Positions 40,001 through 53,563 are shown, counted from the first letter of the stretch. The stretch is DNA of 64,000 bases from Ophthalmolycus amberensis (GCA_024529925.1 JAFEUB010000776.1:1-64000); one strand, 5' to 3'. The notes: generated by a model not told the origin, from the letters alone. Numbers and translations are program-made.

Positions 40001-43000
40001 TCCGTCTCGATCGCCTCTTCCCCCTCAGCGGTTTTCAAGACCTCTATGAGCGAGGCGCTCGATACACTGAACATGCCGTGAACGTTGACCCGAACCTTCA
40101 CCTTGACTTTGGAACTCTCCCCAGATGCCTGAGGAACCACATTGTGGATCAGGAACTGGCCTGTAGGGCGGAGAAAGGTGCGACAGTTTAGAATATGTGA
40201 GAATACCTTTTGATGTAAAATGCAGAGGGGTGAGGAAACTACTGCTTGGTTTGTGCTTGCTGTAGTAAGGCCGGCATGAGGCATGTTGTGGCGTTGAACG
40301 TGCAGTACCTATCGTGCTGTTGGGGTAGGGCAGCTCCTTGGGGCTGCTGTAGTAACCTTCAAGGGTGAAGGGCTCCTTCCGGAAGAACGTCAACACTTTG
40401 GAAAAGGGAGCTGCATGGTTCTTCTGGAAGACCTCACAATCACTGTAAACACACACAGCAGGAGGAGGTTTAGTGAGCAAAGTAAACTCCTGAAAGCTCA
40501 AACCCCAAGAAGCCGATATAAACACTGAAGTGTTGGCTTTGCAGAATCTTGTAAAGTGCGAAAAGTAAACAGGTGTGATGGACTCCCCTGTTCACCCAGT
40601 GAGGTTCAAACATGAAGTAAAACAAGTCTCAGGGGACAGAGACCTTACCTCAGTCCCTCCTCAGCGGCTGAATTCCATTTTAGAGAGATGGAGTAGGGAA
40701 CAACATCTGTAATGGAGAACTCTCGGACTTTGAATGCTGGTGACAAGATAGCACACTGGGGAGGAGAGGAGAAAAAGACACGTTATTAAAGCTCAAACTT
40801 TTGCCTTGGAGCTATTACCATCAAATGTTTGGTGTTTTTTTTATGATAAATAATATACATAGAAATGACAAAAACACTTGAGAAAACCACATGCAAAATG
40901 TTTCAACACAAATCCTGCATTAACAACAAATAAGTTGTGTGACTCAAGCATTATACATGTGCATGCATGTCATAGTCCTCCCACTCTACTTCCACAGCTG
41001 TCAGCAGTTTGCAGTGTGAGTCACACAGGTGAGCCGTACCTGCAGAGCACAGCCTCGAGCCACGGCCTCGTCTGCGTTCAGGGTGGTGCTCAGCTCTTTG
41101 CCGAAGAATTTGCTGATTCGCTCTTTGATGGATGGGATTCTGGAGGCCGCGCCCACAATCTCCACCGCATAGACGTCTTCCTTTTTCAGCTCTGCAGAAA
41201 CAGGCGTGTTAAAGCACACGGAATCACAGCTCCGTTTTCTAATACTCTGATCAAAGCGTTGTGAGCGTAAACGGCACAGAAAGTTTGTGTTTTGTTTGCA
41301 GAAAAATGACATTCAGGATTTATTTTCTTCAACGTTGTATCTTCTGGTGAAAGCACATGAAACAAAACTACTCTGGCACACCCAAATATATATTTGTATT
41401 ATTCCACGGCTTTGTTAAATACTTCTGTCAAGCACTGTGTGAGTGTGCACGTGCTGACGGGGATAGTCCAGATGCACTCACTGGCTTGTTCCATGACGCT
41501 GCGAAGGGGACCCTCTACTTTGGTCAGCAGCCCCGCACACATCTCCTCAAAGTGACCTCTGGGGACACATGGTGAAGGGTTATTAATAGACTCGCACACA
41601 CACCGAGTACCGCTAAAACGCACTTCTAATTATAACAACGCTTTTTTTAATTTTTTATTCTGAGCTCTCTATAATATTCAGACATGAGTCAATGGGGAAA
41701 GGAAACGTCAAAAAGACGGTGAAGGGATCTTGCATCTCACCTGTTAAGTTTACCGGAAACGTCGATGTCATTCATGAAGCACTCAATGTTGAGCGGCAGG
41801 TCGGAGGAGTTGGCGCTCATCAGCTTCTTGAGTTTCTCACACTCTTGGGACAGTCGGACCAGCGCCCGGGGCTTGGACTTGACGTCCAGCTTGTACTTTT
41901 TCCCAAACTCCTCGCAGAAGTGGTTGACCAGGATGTCGTCGAAGCCCTTCCCACCGAGCTCCGAATCGAACGCTGTGGCCAGGATCTGACGGTGGAGAAA
42001 GGGTTGGATGAATATTTCATAATCATAGTTAATGCACAGCTGTATGTCTAGGATGGCTGCATGTGAGGAACAACGAAATGTAAAACTTTTTGGCAAAAGC
42101 TGCTTCATCTTCGGGCTGTATCATCCTCCCCTCCCCTGAAAACCTTTTCCTAGTGTTGCTTTTTAAAGTGGGCACACAAAGGATTCATTCCTCACCTTGA
42201 GCTTTCCCTTGTTGAAGGCACAGACTGACACCTGGTAACCCGAGTGGCCAACGTCCACAAACACCACTATCCTGGGCTTCTCTTCTGGAGCCGGCAGGTC
42301 CTGCTTGTAGATGCCATACGCCAGACTCACTGCAACAAACCGCCATCATCGGGTGTCAGTTTGGGCACACAACTACGCTAACTACATCTGACCTACAGAG
42401 AGCTACGAGAATGCAAATACATACAAATGAAATGCTTGCATAGATAACAGTGTGCTTCAACATACCTGCAGTGGTCTCATTCATTAGCCGCAGACAGTTG
42501 AGGCCTGCGATCTGAGCTGCATCCATGACAGACCTCCTGTCCGAGTCAGTGAAATAGCTCGGGACCTGGGAGGGGAAAAACAATGCAGATGAGGGATTTG
42601 ACTGGAAGCATTTCTAATAAACTAACTGTACACACATGGCATCACTGTAAGGCATTGATAACGAGCCAAAGATGTCAAAAAGGTACAAACATATCCTTTA
42701 TTCCTTCTGTGTGAATGATCACTTTGAACACTATTGATGCATGAATGGCCTGAATCATCTGGATGACGTCGCCGCGTCAGTTACTCCGGGAGCCAAAACA
42801 AAACATCTCCTTGTGGAAAAGGTCTAAATTTAGCTCTTGGCCACCGTAATAATAATAACATCTTATCCATCTCTAGGGCTGATGCAAGCTGTAGATTAAG
42901 AACCAGTGAAAGGAACAGCCTCCCTGTGCGAGATCATTACATAACAGATGCCGTTGGCTGAATTCATATACAGAGCACAGCAAGAAACGCAGACCGCTAT

Positions 43001-46000
43001 TCACCAACAAGGAAATCAAGCTTTTAAACACATGGTGAAGTGCTTAGAGCTCAACATGTCACACGAACAGGTGGCAATACATTTAAACACCTTGAAGTAC
43101 ATTAAGTAAAGTGAGTCACACCAATGCCACGTCTTTAAAAAGCAACGTGGCGTGATCCAACAAGTAAATGAACACCCGTTAGACATTTAAAACCAATTAG
43201 CTAAGATGTGTTGCCACAAGAAAAAAGCCAAAGAAAACGAATGCACTGTACTGACAAGTCTTTTTCAGAAGCTGTATCGATTGTCAGACACCCTGCTGAA
43301 GCTGTGAAACTGCTGATGCTCACCGAGATGACACAGTCTGCGACGGGTTTCTTCAGTGCACTTTCAGCTGTCTCCTTCAGCTTGGACAGCAGCATGCCGG
43401 TGACCTGCTCGATGCTGAACACTTTCTCCTCCTCCATGTACATGACCTAGAGGTGAGGAACAGTTGGAAGGTGAACACTCTTGAGGCAAATTGTTTAAAT
43501 AGCTTATAGATAACTGTAAACAGCTATAAATAATAATGAAAAAGTCCACCAGGCCCCACAAAAACTTATGTAAACCTATGTGTACATCATGTGTCATTAT
43601 GCAATTTGAAAACTGATTTTGTGGGCAACAACAACTTCTCTGATTTGTTATTTCTTCTGAGGATTCACATTAATTATCTCCACAGGGACACACAAACATG
43701 GCGGGCTGTGTGTTTACGGTGTGCTAGCCGTACACAAGAGTCTGACACACTCAATCTGATGGCACCAAGGGTTAGCAATAGTGGTGTCACGGATCACGGA
43801 TCGATCCGTGATCCGTTCGGATCACCCCTCACGGTTCGGATCACTTGTGAACCGCGGATCAATCGAGTATTTTTTTCTTCTACAGTGTAATCATCATAGT
43901 GTGTAATAAAGTTCTACTGCTGCTGTTCCTTTTCAAGTAACAAGTCCCCGAATATCAATGCAGAGTGTCAGTGAACAGATATAAAGCAGTAGTGTGTTCA
44001 CGTGAACGGAGCAGCTTAGAAGCATTTAACGGTGAAGTCATGGCGAGCGGAGGAACTTGAGAAGCCGCGGCGTCATTTAAGTCGCAAGTTTGGGAGCATT
44101 TTGTCTTCCCTGTAACGTATAATGACGGATGAGGGTGGTGGACAAAGCGTTACGGTATGTAGGCGTTATTTAAAGAGAAAGACACACGACAACGGCAAAA
44201 CATCGGCATGTCCACACACATGAAGAGACACCATCCCGTCTGTCAGCGACGGGGGACAATCCGTTGTAGAAAACAAAGGATTTCTAAATCTGGTTAAAAT
44301 GCTTGAGCCACGCTACGAAGTCCACTCACGCACCCACTTCAGTGTGAAGCTGTTCCAGACCTCTATGAGAAGGAAAAGACTGCAGAGACTGCTTTCACCA
44401 CGGCGGAGTGATTCTTAGTCCGGTGCTGTAGACACGCCCCCTCTGTGAGAGTCACACAGACACACACCTGGGGCAGGTGCTGACAGAAGTATCAGAGTGA
44501 AGCTAGACAGGCCCAATAATATTCCAGTCACCACAGAAAGGTCGACCCTCTCCCCAGACAATGGAGATATTCTCATTTTTTTGAAAATAATGTCACAGTA
44601 ATGGTAAACATTATTGTGTATTTGAATGACCTGACAGGAAGTAAACATAGACCCAAGTTGTTGCTGAGCAGTTCAGTTCAGTGTAAACAGTGGAAGCTAG
44701 CCCACTGGCTGTTTCTTTCTTTCAGTATTGATGAAAGGACGAGGGTATCAACATACCTCATGTTGCACTTAAACTTAACAGAATTCTTGAATGTATTATT
44801 TTTATTTATTTATTTCATTTTGTTTCAAATTGGACATCTTCAATATTTTTGTTTTCATGTAAGACTACAGCCCAAAGTTCTTTGCTTTTAGTGTTCTTGA
44901 GGTTCTTTAATCAATAAATGGAAAGCAAAGTATATTTGTCTCCTCCCCTTTTCTTTGTTGATCCGAAAAATGATCCGAACCGTGACTCCTGAACCGTGAT
45001 CCGAACCGAACCGTGAGGTTTGTGATCCGTGACACCCCTAGTTGGCAACATTCATATTTATGCAATCAGCTAATTGAAAGGTTCAGAGACGCAGCACAAT
45101 GATAATTTCTTACCGCAGAATAATTTTACAGGAGATAAAATGCCAACGAAATATACAACAGTTTAAGACAGAGGTACGGGAGACTCTTTTTAGGATAAGA
45201 GCACAGAGGACTGGACAGACAGGGAAAGATGACGGAGAAGGATTTTGATTTCTTACGGCTGTCCCTTTTAATCTGGACCCGGTTGATGAATGCGCTAGCC
45301 CATATATTACTTTGATATTTTGTTGTAAATAACTGCATCTTTCTCTCCAGCTAGTTGTGGTTACCTATGTTATCTCTAGCAAACAGTCTCTCACGCAAGT
45401 TTGGTCTGTGTACAGATGGAGTGAAGATGTCTCTGTTCAGAGCATATTGTACTCCACTCTACACTGCACACTTGTGGTCAAACTACAAAAAAAAGAGTTT
45501 ACAGAGACTTCAAGTAGCGTACAATGACGCCATGAGAATACTTTTAAAGAGACCGAGATGGAGTAGTGCTAGTGAAATGTTTGTGGCTGCACGAGTCAAC
45601 ACTTTCCAAACAGTTTTAAGAAATTTCATGTACAAATTCATCTGTAGACTGAATGACTCTGTAAATGGGATCATACTTGTTTTAACCAACATAAGGTTTA
45701 GCACCACACGCTACCAGTCCCAGCTGTGGCGACATTGGTACAGCTGTCTCTTTGTAAGGCATTGCTAGGCCTATGTACTTTTATTGTTTGTCTGTCTTTT
45801 TATGTATCTGTCTGTATGGACCCCGAGTCTGAAATAAAGTCTATCTATCTATCTATCTATCTACTACAGCAGAGGCACCGTGATATTCTTCATCTTACCT
45901 TTATGCCGGTGGCTCCAGACGGCATCTGTGCCAGGTCGTACACCAAGTTAGACTTGGCCGACTGGACATAAGGGTCTGTGAACGCCCTGCTGTGGAATCG

Positions 46001-47778
46001 CTTGAAGCCCTGCACCGTGTTACGACAGTTGGTCACCACCTGGACATGACGCGAGAAAACGCAATAAATAAAAAGTTACAACTTTTTCTGCATTTAATTA
46101 CAAGGAACTCCAAAGATGTCAACAGAGCAACTGAACTGATCTTACCTGGCTCTTTGCAGCGGCTCCTATGGACCGATTTCGTGGTCCAAACGATACAACT
46201 GAGCTGGAGGACAACAACCGACAATGTTACGCTACAACATGCATGCTATCACGAGCAAGCGGTATGTGTTGTCCTATTTGTGAATACACCTCGAGTCAAG
46301 ACAGATTTAGAGATTTACCAATTAAGTTATGCCTACACATGACATGACATTTCTGAGCCCAACACACATAAAAAGGGACAGATTGTTTCCCACATCTGCA
46401 GCAGCAACGATTGCCGTTTTTTTTTTACCCAAGACAGATCATAATATTCTTTCAAAGAAAGCTTTGTTAAAACCAGGATTGTTGGCTGCATTGTAGGCTT
46501 GGTACGATCCTTCTGTCACAGTTCACACACAGTACTGTGTAGAAACAGTCTGAAGTGGTCGTGTGGACATGCCTGTCATCGTCACCCCTATCAAATACAG
46601 ATGTCAGAGCTACGTTCGCTGTGAACACACATCTGGCTCATCAGGTACTGGACCACATCTTGATGCAGGACCAGAGTAGTAAGTTGCATGCTGTTTTTAG
46701 ATCATTTCTAGTGATGTAAAGGGCAGAAAACATGGACATAGGAACATTTCCATAAAACTAAAATTAAAAAGATAAACTATTATAATACTTGTTTGATTAA
46801 ATATTTAGAAAATCTAAAACATCCCTATCACAAGAAAGCAAACTGATATCTTGAAATTGCACATTTAATCACTTGATCAAAATATATTATCTCTCATGCC
46901 ATTAACAAATTAAATAGTGCAACTAATTGCTTTAGTAATGACTAGTTTCTTACAGTCATCAAAAACATCAGTATATGCTTCCTATTCATTTTACAATAAT
47001 AATAATGTCAACAAGTAAAAAAATGATAATACTGTAAATACATCCATCCTCAATGGCTTAAATGTTGTTTTCAGTGCAATCAAGTGCATCATTTGCCTAA
47101 AGACCTTAATTATGATAATTTAAAGAAATGTAACATTGTGGGTACAAAGTGTACCGTGTCAGAAACAAGAGCTAAAATTAGAAGATATATAAAAAAGAGC
47201 TTGGTGACAACCTTCTTTAAAAATGCATTTTTTTAAGCGCAATACAAACAGTACAGTTATATCTTTAGAGCCAACAACTTGCTAGAAATTTCCAACAAGC
47301 TGTTGGAAGCTGTCGTCATAGATGAGAACGTAAACGCAAGACGCACGGTTTCACCACACGGCGCACACCGGTTGGTTGGTCGGGGCTTTCGCCTTCAAGA
47401 CATGACCGACGGCAATTGTGACGGGGGGGGGATCACACCGCCCGCGCGTGTTCTCCGTGCACCGATTAGCTAGCGTTAATTCTAGACGATTCCATGTTGA
47501 AAACATTTACACACGTGTAACTAATATACTCATACTCAGAGGATATGTTCACCGTAGAGTCAATGGTAGCTTGTAAGTAAAGCTGCAATCAACGAGAAAT
47601 TAAAAAACCCTTCTCTTCGTAAGCTATCCTCTCATAAATCCAATCAATAACACCGGGGTTTAGGTACTTACGGTGTGCATCTGTCGCTGTATTCATTAGC
47701 GACTGTCTCGATCCCTCCGGCTCGGGCTACAGCTACATAGCAGCTTTGAAAGCCCAAGTCAAATCCCACCACTGACAT
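37062..47778 (-). CDS. HSPA4: Heat shock 70 kDa protein 4 (Apg-2, Hsp110 family), 19 exons, 837 aa
   Basis: Cytosolic Hsp110-type chaperone: a nucleotide-exchange factor for Hsp70 and a holdase. Coding exons: 47672-47778, 46146-46203, 45899-46039, 43324-43446, 42466-42565, 42196-42329, 41741-41985, 41482-41558, 41040-41191, 40649-40755, 40309-40442, 39979-40160, 39514-39597, 39032-39184, 38466-38591, 38244-38351, 37794-37913, 37473-37634, 37062-37262; sum 2514 nt, every junction in frame. It starts MSVVGFDLGFQSCYVAVARA, the Hsp110 nucleotide-binding signature. The ATPase domain runs to about residue 380 (GCALQ), then the substrate-binding beta domain, an acidic linker (about 500-580), an alpha-helical bundle (WLYEDGEDQ), and the C-terminus KLPEMDID. 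There is no EEVD tail, as expected. Human HSPA4 is 840 aa. Exon 2 uses the acceptor 'cctccag', which alone keeps frame (PSVVSFGPRNRS). The intron between exons 3 and 4 carries a hAT element and a LINE end. Confidence 0.96.
43779..45040 (+). mobile_element. hAT-type DNA transposon, non-autonomous, with BED-finger remnant
   Basis: Terminal inverted repeats start TAGTGGTGTCACGGATCAC on the left and, read inward from the right end, TAGGGGTGTCACGGATCAC. An 8-bp target duplication flanks it (gttagcaa at 43771-43778, gttggcaa at 45041-45048, one mismatch), the length typical of hAT elements. Sub-terminal repeats of 'gatccg' and 'gaaccg' lie at both ends. Inside, about 44074-44140 translates to SFKSQVWEHFVFPVTYNDG, and about 44208-44245 to MSTHMKRHHP. 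These look like the two halves of a BED zinc finger of a hAT transposase. Stops and frame breaks separate them, and no catalytic domain remains. It lies in an HSPA4 intron. Confidence 0.8.
45340..45864 (+). mobile_element. 3' end of a Rex/CR1-type LINE, 5'-truncated
   Basis: The frame includes SLSRKFGLCTDGVKMSLFRA, then YCTPLYTAHLWSNYKKKSLQ, then RLQVAYNDAMRILLKRPRW. This is the C-terminal tail of a non-LTR retrotransposon reverse transcriptase common in fish. After the stop come AATAAAGT and a (TCTA)n tail at 45838-45864, the microsatellite 3' end typical of such elements. The endonuclease and the catalytic RT core are missing. It is in the same HSPA4 intron as the hAT element and is antisense to the gene. 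Its tail ends about 35 bases from HSPA4 exon 3 (45899). Confidence 0.75.
46210..47670. other. HSPA4 intron 1, no further features
   Basis: AT-rich intron between the first and second coding exons. The part near 47,280-47,470 is GC-rich, with a short G run at 47424-47431, and may belong to the promoter-proximal CpG-rich zone. No coding exon recognised. Confidence 0.55.
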
Positions 47779-49404
47779 CCTCAGACTGTCTTCTAGCTAT
47801 AACGGTATCTACAGTTGTACAAACACAAATAGAAACGAGTTGTTCCGCTTTAAATTGATGTAAAAGCGTTGTTGCTCTGTGTTAAGTAGAGCAACTTGTA
47901 GTCATAATCCACACGGCTGTCTGTTACCGGTGTCTCTGCAGCATACAGTACAGCAGCAAGGTGGTGGAACTGACTTCTCGTCAAGGAGTTATCGCGAGAT
48001 TTGCGTTGTTCTAGATAACTCTAGACGTTTCTATAGCCATGTGAATATGACCGTTCTGTAATATTCGAGATTTAGGGGGAAATATCCTGTGATTCCTACT
48101 TATTAAAAGATCATTTCGGAGCTCAAGCCTTGACTGTGAATGCAAATTGTATGAAGAAATCAAGGACTTATTGTTTTGATGATGCCTGGGATCAACTATC
48201 GTGGAAAACAAAAATAGCCTGTGCTGCACGAGGGTGTTGGAAGTATGAAGTCATATTTTACAAGCCTACCACACAGTTTAAATCTTTTGAGTAAACAAAC
48301 CACAGCTTTACACATTTTGTTTTTATAATTTTATACCAAACAATATACACATAACACGAAACACAAATGCAATCCAACCTGGACAAAATATAAGAATCTA
48401 ATTTAATTAATTAATTAAAAATATCATCTAGTTGAGTTGAGTTATTTTAGGCTTTGTAAATCTGTCTCTCTCTGTCAGCACAACAACCACAGGAGTATTT
48501 AAAGGAGACTCCGTGAGGTGACTGTGCCAAACCATGGATTCATCCAGCTCTTAATCCCTCGTAAAATCTCCACTTTACACGGCTCTGCCTCCACATTATG
48601 GAGGACGAAAAGTGTCTTAAGTATAAATATATAAATGCATTAATAAATGATACATAAATACAGGAATAAATGCATAAATAAATGTGTAAATACAGAAATG
48701 ACGAAATAAAAGAATAAATAAATGTGGAAAGTCGCCAGATTTAGCGAGAAAATCGTAAATTTGGCAACACTGGGCTGGCCAACTTCAAAGTTACTGTGCA
48801 ATGCAGAAGTAGTATTACCAGAAGCGATCACACTCCTGTGACCAATCCTGCTTTAGACAGAGGTTAGGACCTCCCACCTCATTAGCACACATACACATAA
48901 ATAAATAAATGTAGGTGAACAGAAATGTAGAAATAAATATATGATATGTATTTCTTCATGTCCTGTTAGATTATCAACATTTATTTATTTATCTATACAT
49001 TACATTTATTTATTTCCATATTTATTTCAGCATTTATTTATTTATTTATACTTTTAATTATTTATTTCAGCATTTATTTCAGCATTTACTTATTTCAGTA
49101 TTTATTTCAGCGTTGAATTATTCTTTTTTTAATTTCTGTATTTAAACATTTATTTAAGCATTTATGTATTTATTCCTGTATTTATTTATACATTTATTAA
49201 TGCATTTATTTATTCACACTTAAGTTAAATTCTGTCCTCCATACAACCTAAACCTGCCCCGGAACGACCCTTATCCTGAACCTGTCCCTAACCAACTACC
49301 GAAAGGGGGCGCTATCATTTTACAGGAGGGGAAAACAGGCTTTCGACACAACACCGGAAATTGGTACTTCTAATACCACCGAAGAAGAAAAAGTAAACTG
49401 CAAC
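47779..49404. promoter_or_regulatory. Divergent promoter interval HSPA4 / ZCCHC10
   Basis: HSPA4 starts leftward at 47778 and ZCCHC10 rightward at 49405, so 1.6 kb holds both promoters. The head-to-head arrangement matches human 5q31.1 as I know it. No clear TATA box is placed at either gene. I saw no array of perfect inverted nGAAn heat-shock units; 'gttctagataactctagac' near 48010 is only a weak partial match. A 647-bp foldback element fills the ZCCHC10 side. Confidence 0.6.
48597..49243. mobile_element. Foldback MITE with ~100-bp inverted arms
   Basis: The left end starts TATGGAGGACGAAAAGTG and the reverse complement of the right end starts TATGGAGGACAGAATTTA. After a short divergent part both read '(t)cttaagt.t', then aaat-rich units including 'aaatgcattaataaatg', 'aaatacaggaataaat' and 'aaatacagaaat' in the same order. 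The arms are about 100 bp and largely complementary. A non-repetitive core at about 48730-48900 separates them. No transposase is present, which fits a Tc1/mariner-like MITE or foldback element. Family unassigned. Confidence 0.7.
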
Positions 49405-52400
49405 ATGGCGACTCCCATGCACAGGATAATAGCCAGGAGGCAAGCGTGAGTATACTTAAGATAAACCAGTTAAAATGCTTCGTTTTTGGCGTTGTGTGAA
49501 CGTCGTGGTCTTTTAAACAATAATCACATTAAACTCGCAGAGGTTCGTGTTAGATAAAGGAGGTAAAATACGAACCGTCAGGGCTTGATGGAGCACAAAT
49601 GCGCCACGGTCTTTCTTTACCGATACATTATTTTTATTCGACTGTCGGACTGTTTTTTGTACTCAAACATTTGTTTTTGGCCGTTTAAACTCGTAACTGA
49701 TATGTTTTAATGAATAAATAACCGGCATGAGTTCGGTTTATTGGGGATATAGTGAAAGATATGTCAAGTAACATCTGTCGTTAACCGTGTGTTTTTTCAA
49801 GTCCGTTAAATTAGTTATAGTTTTTGCGTATTATGGAAAACGCATCAAGATAATCTTGTTTCTATATCGATTTATAGCATGTCATAATATAATGTTATGG
49901 TATGACAAATCACACGTGTGACGTACTCTCGTTTAGATCAAGATCTCATTTACAAGAGAGACATGAGTGCACCAGCTTAAATAAGAGCGCAGATAAGACA
50001 CAACGAAACACAGCCAGTCACACACATGCTCATACAAACTATATCACAAACTAATATCACAGACTTCTGTAAAACAGTTCAACGTTTAGATTCGTCCTTC
50101 CCAGCAGATGGAAAATGGCGAGACAAGTTAGTGGAAGTTGAGGTAATAAATTGGATTAACGCAACATTTCAGTTTTCAACTTATACTTTTTTTTTACCGC
50201 GTTGTTTCCAGAACCTTAACCATGAACGTAATGTTTCCCTACATTTTACAGAGTAGTTTAAGGTACCCAATCTTAGCCACAGGGATGGGAGATCAGACAG
50301 CATTGGTTTAGTAATCTTTTGACAGACAATGTTTTCTGTTGTTTAGGTGTCAGAACTTGTTGGAGAAACATGCATGCACGTACTCCAGAAGATGTGAAAA
50401 TACAGACTAGAATGTCTGTTTAAAAAACATTAGCATCTTCAGAAACATTGATAGGATTCAACCTTCCAACAGTGTCACCGAGTATTTCTTGACAAATGTG
50501 CGGCATCTATCCTCATTCACATGTCTCTTCTTTTATTCCACACAGAGAGGCAAACAAACAGACTGTGCGTTGCCAGAAGTGTTTGGAGGTCGGACACTGG
50601 ACCTACGAATGCACGGGGAAGCGGAAATACGTGCACAGACCGTCACGAACAGTTGAGATGAAAAAGAAACTCAAGGAGAACGAAAACAAACACCTCAGCA
50701 TTACTGGGTAAGGCGCCTCCATAAGTGCACCACTTTGGATAACTAGCGGTGCACAGATAGGGACTGAGTTCACTTTTACGGTGTACAGTTTCTGGCATTC
50801 CATGGGAGTTTTTGAGGAAGCCAAAAGCCTCTTGTTCACTTCAAGGGGTTCATTTTTATATATTTTTGGCTCAGTAATCACAAGTCAGAACTCTGCTGAA
50901 CTTTCTGGAATGAGGTGGGCGACCACACTAAAATTATTTTTTTGGTCGTCTTACTACGTCAGGGAGTTTGACTCTTAGTTTAGTTTTGTTCCAGTGTCGC
51001 TGCAGGCTCATGTCTTTTTAACTTCCATTATGTAACATTTCATATGAATCATGATGTGATTGGACAATGATATTCATTAAATGAGCTTGTTTTGTAGCAT
51101 TATTACTTGGAATCATGTGGAAATGTTATCATACTATGATAATGTGTTTCTCGTGTACATCACCATATTTCTCAAGGATTCTCTTCTCATCCCACTAATG
51201 TGTTTATCACAAAGTTTAGCCAGAACTTTCCAAACTGAATGAAGCTCTTTCTGAAGCAGGAGTGATGTTTAAAGCTTCAGACTCCATCGGGCATGTGGTA
51301 ATCCTGATTTGACACTAGCTCTGACGCAATGTATTTAAAAACATTGCTGTTCACAGCTTCGGTATCATTCGCTCATCTCTAATACTGTGAATCTGTCAAT
51401 GGACAGAAAGTGACCCGTCAGCAGAGGACAAGGATGTAGATGTTTATCGCCATCTAGAGGACATAATGATAAATGCAGCCTCCGAGTTACTGGTGAAGAA
51501 TATTCCCATTTCGAATAGTTTTCTTTTAATGATCATATATGGCACGTTGGACAACATTGAACACTCTGCTGTGTTTAATGATCTATTTAATGTAAAAAAG
51601 AAGAAAAAAAAACAGGACCTGCAGCAGATATTCCTACTTTATCACTTGTGAATATGGACCCAATTCAAGCTCAGCTTATTGACTAATAATAATATGTCTC
51701 TAAGGCTGTTTATTTTATTCTCTTTACAGACCAGGAATTGAAGGACCCAATGAGAAGAAAATGAAAAAGAAGTAAGTACGATTATATGTTTTGGCTCCAC
51801 AGACAATACATGTTTGATGTGAAACAAGTGCTAGAGGTGCACGTTTCATATGCATTATACTTAGAAATACTTCAATACTAGACCCACAGTTCTTTTTGAG
51901 CTTTTGGCCAAATGACAGTGACTTGCAAAACTATTCACTCCCCTTTGTGTTATTTCCTGTTTTGTTGCATTACAACCTGTCATTTAAATCGATTTTTATT
52001 TATATTTTATGTAATTGACCTACACAAAAAAGTCAAAATGAGAAAGGAAAACATTTTTTAAAAACTGAAAAGAGGTAAGTGCATATTTATTTAAAGAACA
52101 TGGCACCACAACAAACTTGCCAAGAGAGTTGTAATGCAACGAAATAGGAAAACTGCAGAGAGGGTGAATACTTTAGCCAGGCACTGTATACTTTTAGTTA
52201 CATTTTTGGTGATTGTGCATAATAGGTCGTATAAAAAAGGTTTATATAAGTCTCACCCATCTTGACAATGTAGTAATCCACTATGTTTTGAGATGAATTA
52301 GCAAGTAAATCGTATCAGTCATACAAAGTGTTATAATAGTAAAAAAATAAAATACGTTTCAGGAGGTATTATAAAACCAGCAATAGAGATTATTTTGGAC

Positions 52401-53563
52401 GCAGCTAGATGCATGTTTTAGTCTCAAAGATGGTGCACCATTCATCCAAGAGGCTCCTTGAGAGTTTGGGTCATTCACACGCGGTAACAAGAGAGAAGGT
52501 CTCACGTGAGGGTCGTAGTCACGTGAGTTTAAGTTTGACTCGGTGTGAGATTCTTCCTCGGCGCGGATGGCCTTACGGCGTTGGGATCAAGTGGTGTTTC
52601 TGGAAGGTAGATGACCTTTGCAGTGTTACTCTTCCACTCTTCAGTTAAAGTCTAAACTGTAGACATCTGTTTAAACATTAATGACTGAAGTGTGACACAA
52701 CAGCTCCCTCTAGTGGAGCCTATTGATGACCATGACGAGCCACTACAGTTTGTTCAGAACTGCTTAAAGACCAGCAGTAAAACAATCCAGTACTTCTAAC
52801 GCCGCCTTCTCACAATGTGTTTGCTCCAAAAGGTCACAGTGTGTGTGTTGATCTTAATCAATTAAAAATACATTTCACTTATTTTGGGGTTATCCTCAAC
52901 TTTTCTTTTTTCATGTGTTTTACGGTTTATAATCAAACTAGAATATTTAATGTGTTGTTGAAAGATCCTTTTCACAGCAGACATTTTGACTTGTGGTGGT
53001 CGCAAAAAGCACAGGTGTTACTAACGAGGACCCTGAAGCAGCAGCAGCAGCCGTTAATTAAATTTTTCACACCTTTGCTTTTTCCACTGTGACAAAAAGA
53101 ATCAGTGTGACCTTTTCCACAGCAGAGATTTGACTCGTAGCAGGGGAAGCACAGGTGGAACTAACATTGTGAACAATGGCTTAGTTCCAGCAGTTAGTGC
53201 TGCGCTATAAGCAATTAATAATGTTATTAGCTACACCTGTGTTTGCCATTCAAAGAATCTGTTCAGCTGATCTCACTCCCACCGCTGACTCGCGTCGTCA
53301 CAGGTTGAACGGTGACTTGTGGCTATTGACTTTAAAAAATGTCAGCAAACAGGCATTACGGCGTATAATTTAGCTGTGGACTTCAGCAGCTCTACAGACA
53401 GGTTGGCGCCATCGTAAATGACGGTGTTTTGTCATGTGTAATTGCTTAATTTGTTTTGGGGTGGCAGGCTGTGGTTGTCTGGTGGTGGGAGGGGCCGTTG
53501 CAATCAGTCAAGAGATATAAGGGGCTGGTGACATCAATGACTATTTAGCACTAAATGTGTCGC

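Noticed and set aside
41692..42051. 119-codon plus-strand frame antisense to HSPA4 exon 7
   Set aside because: A shadow of the conserved minus-strand exon; the minus frame is clearly HSPA4.
47780..48070. Heat-shock elements upstream of HSPA4
   Set aside because: Only weak TTC/GAA matches, no run of three perfect alternating units; HSPA4 is also not strongly heat-induced in the family.
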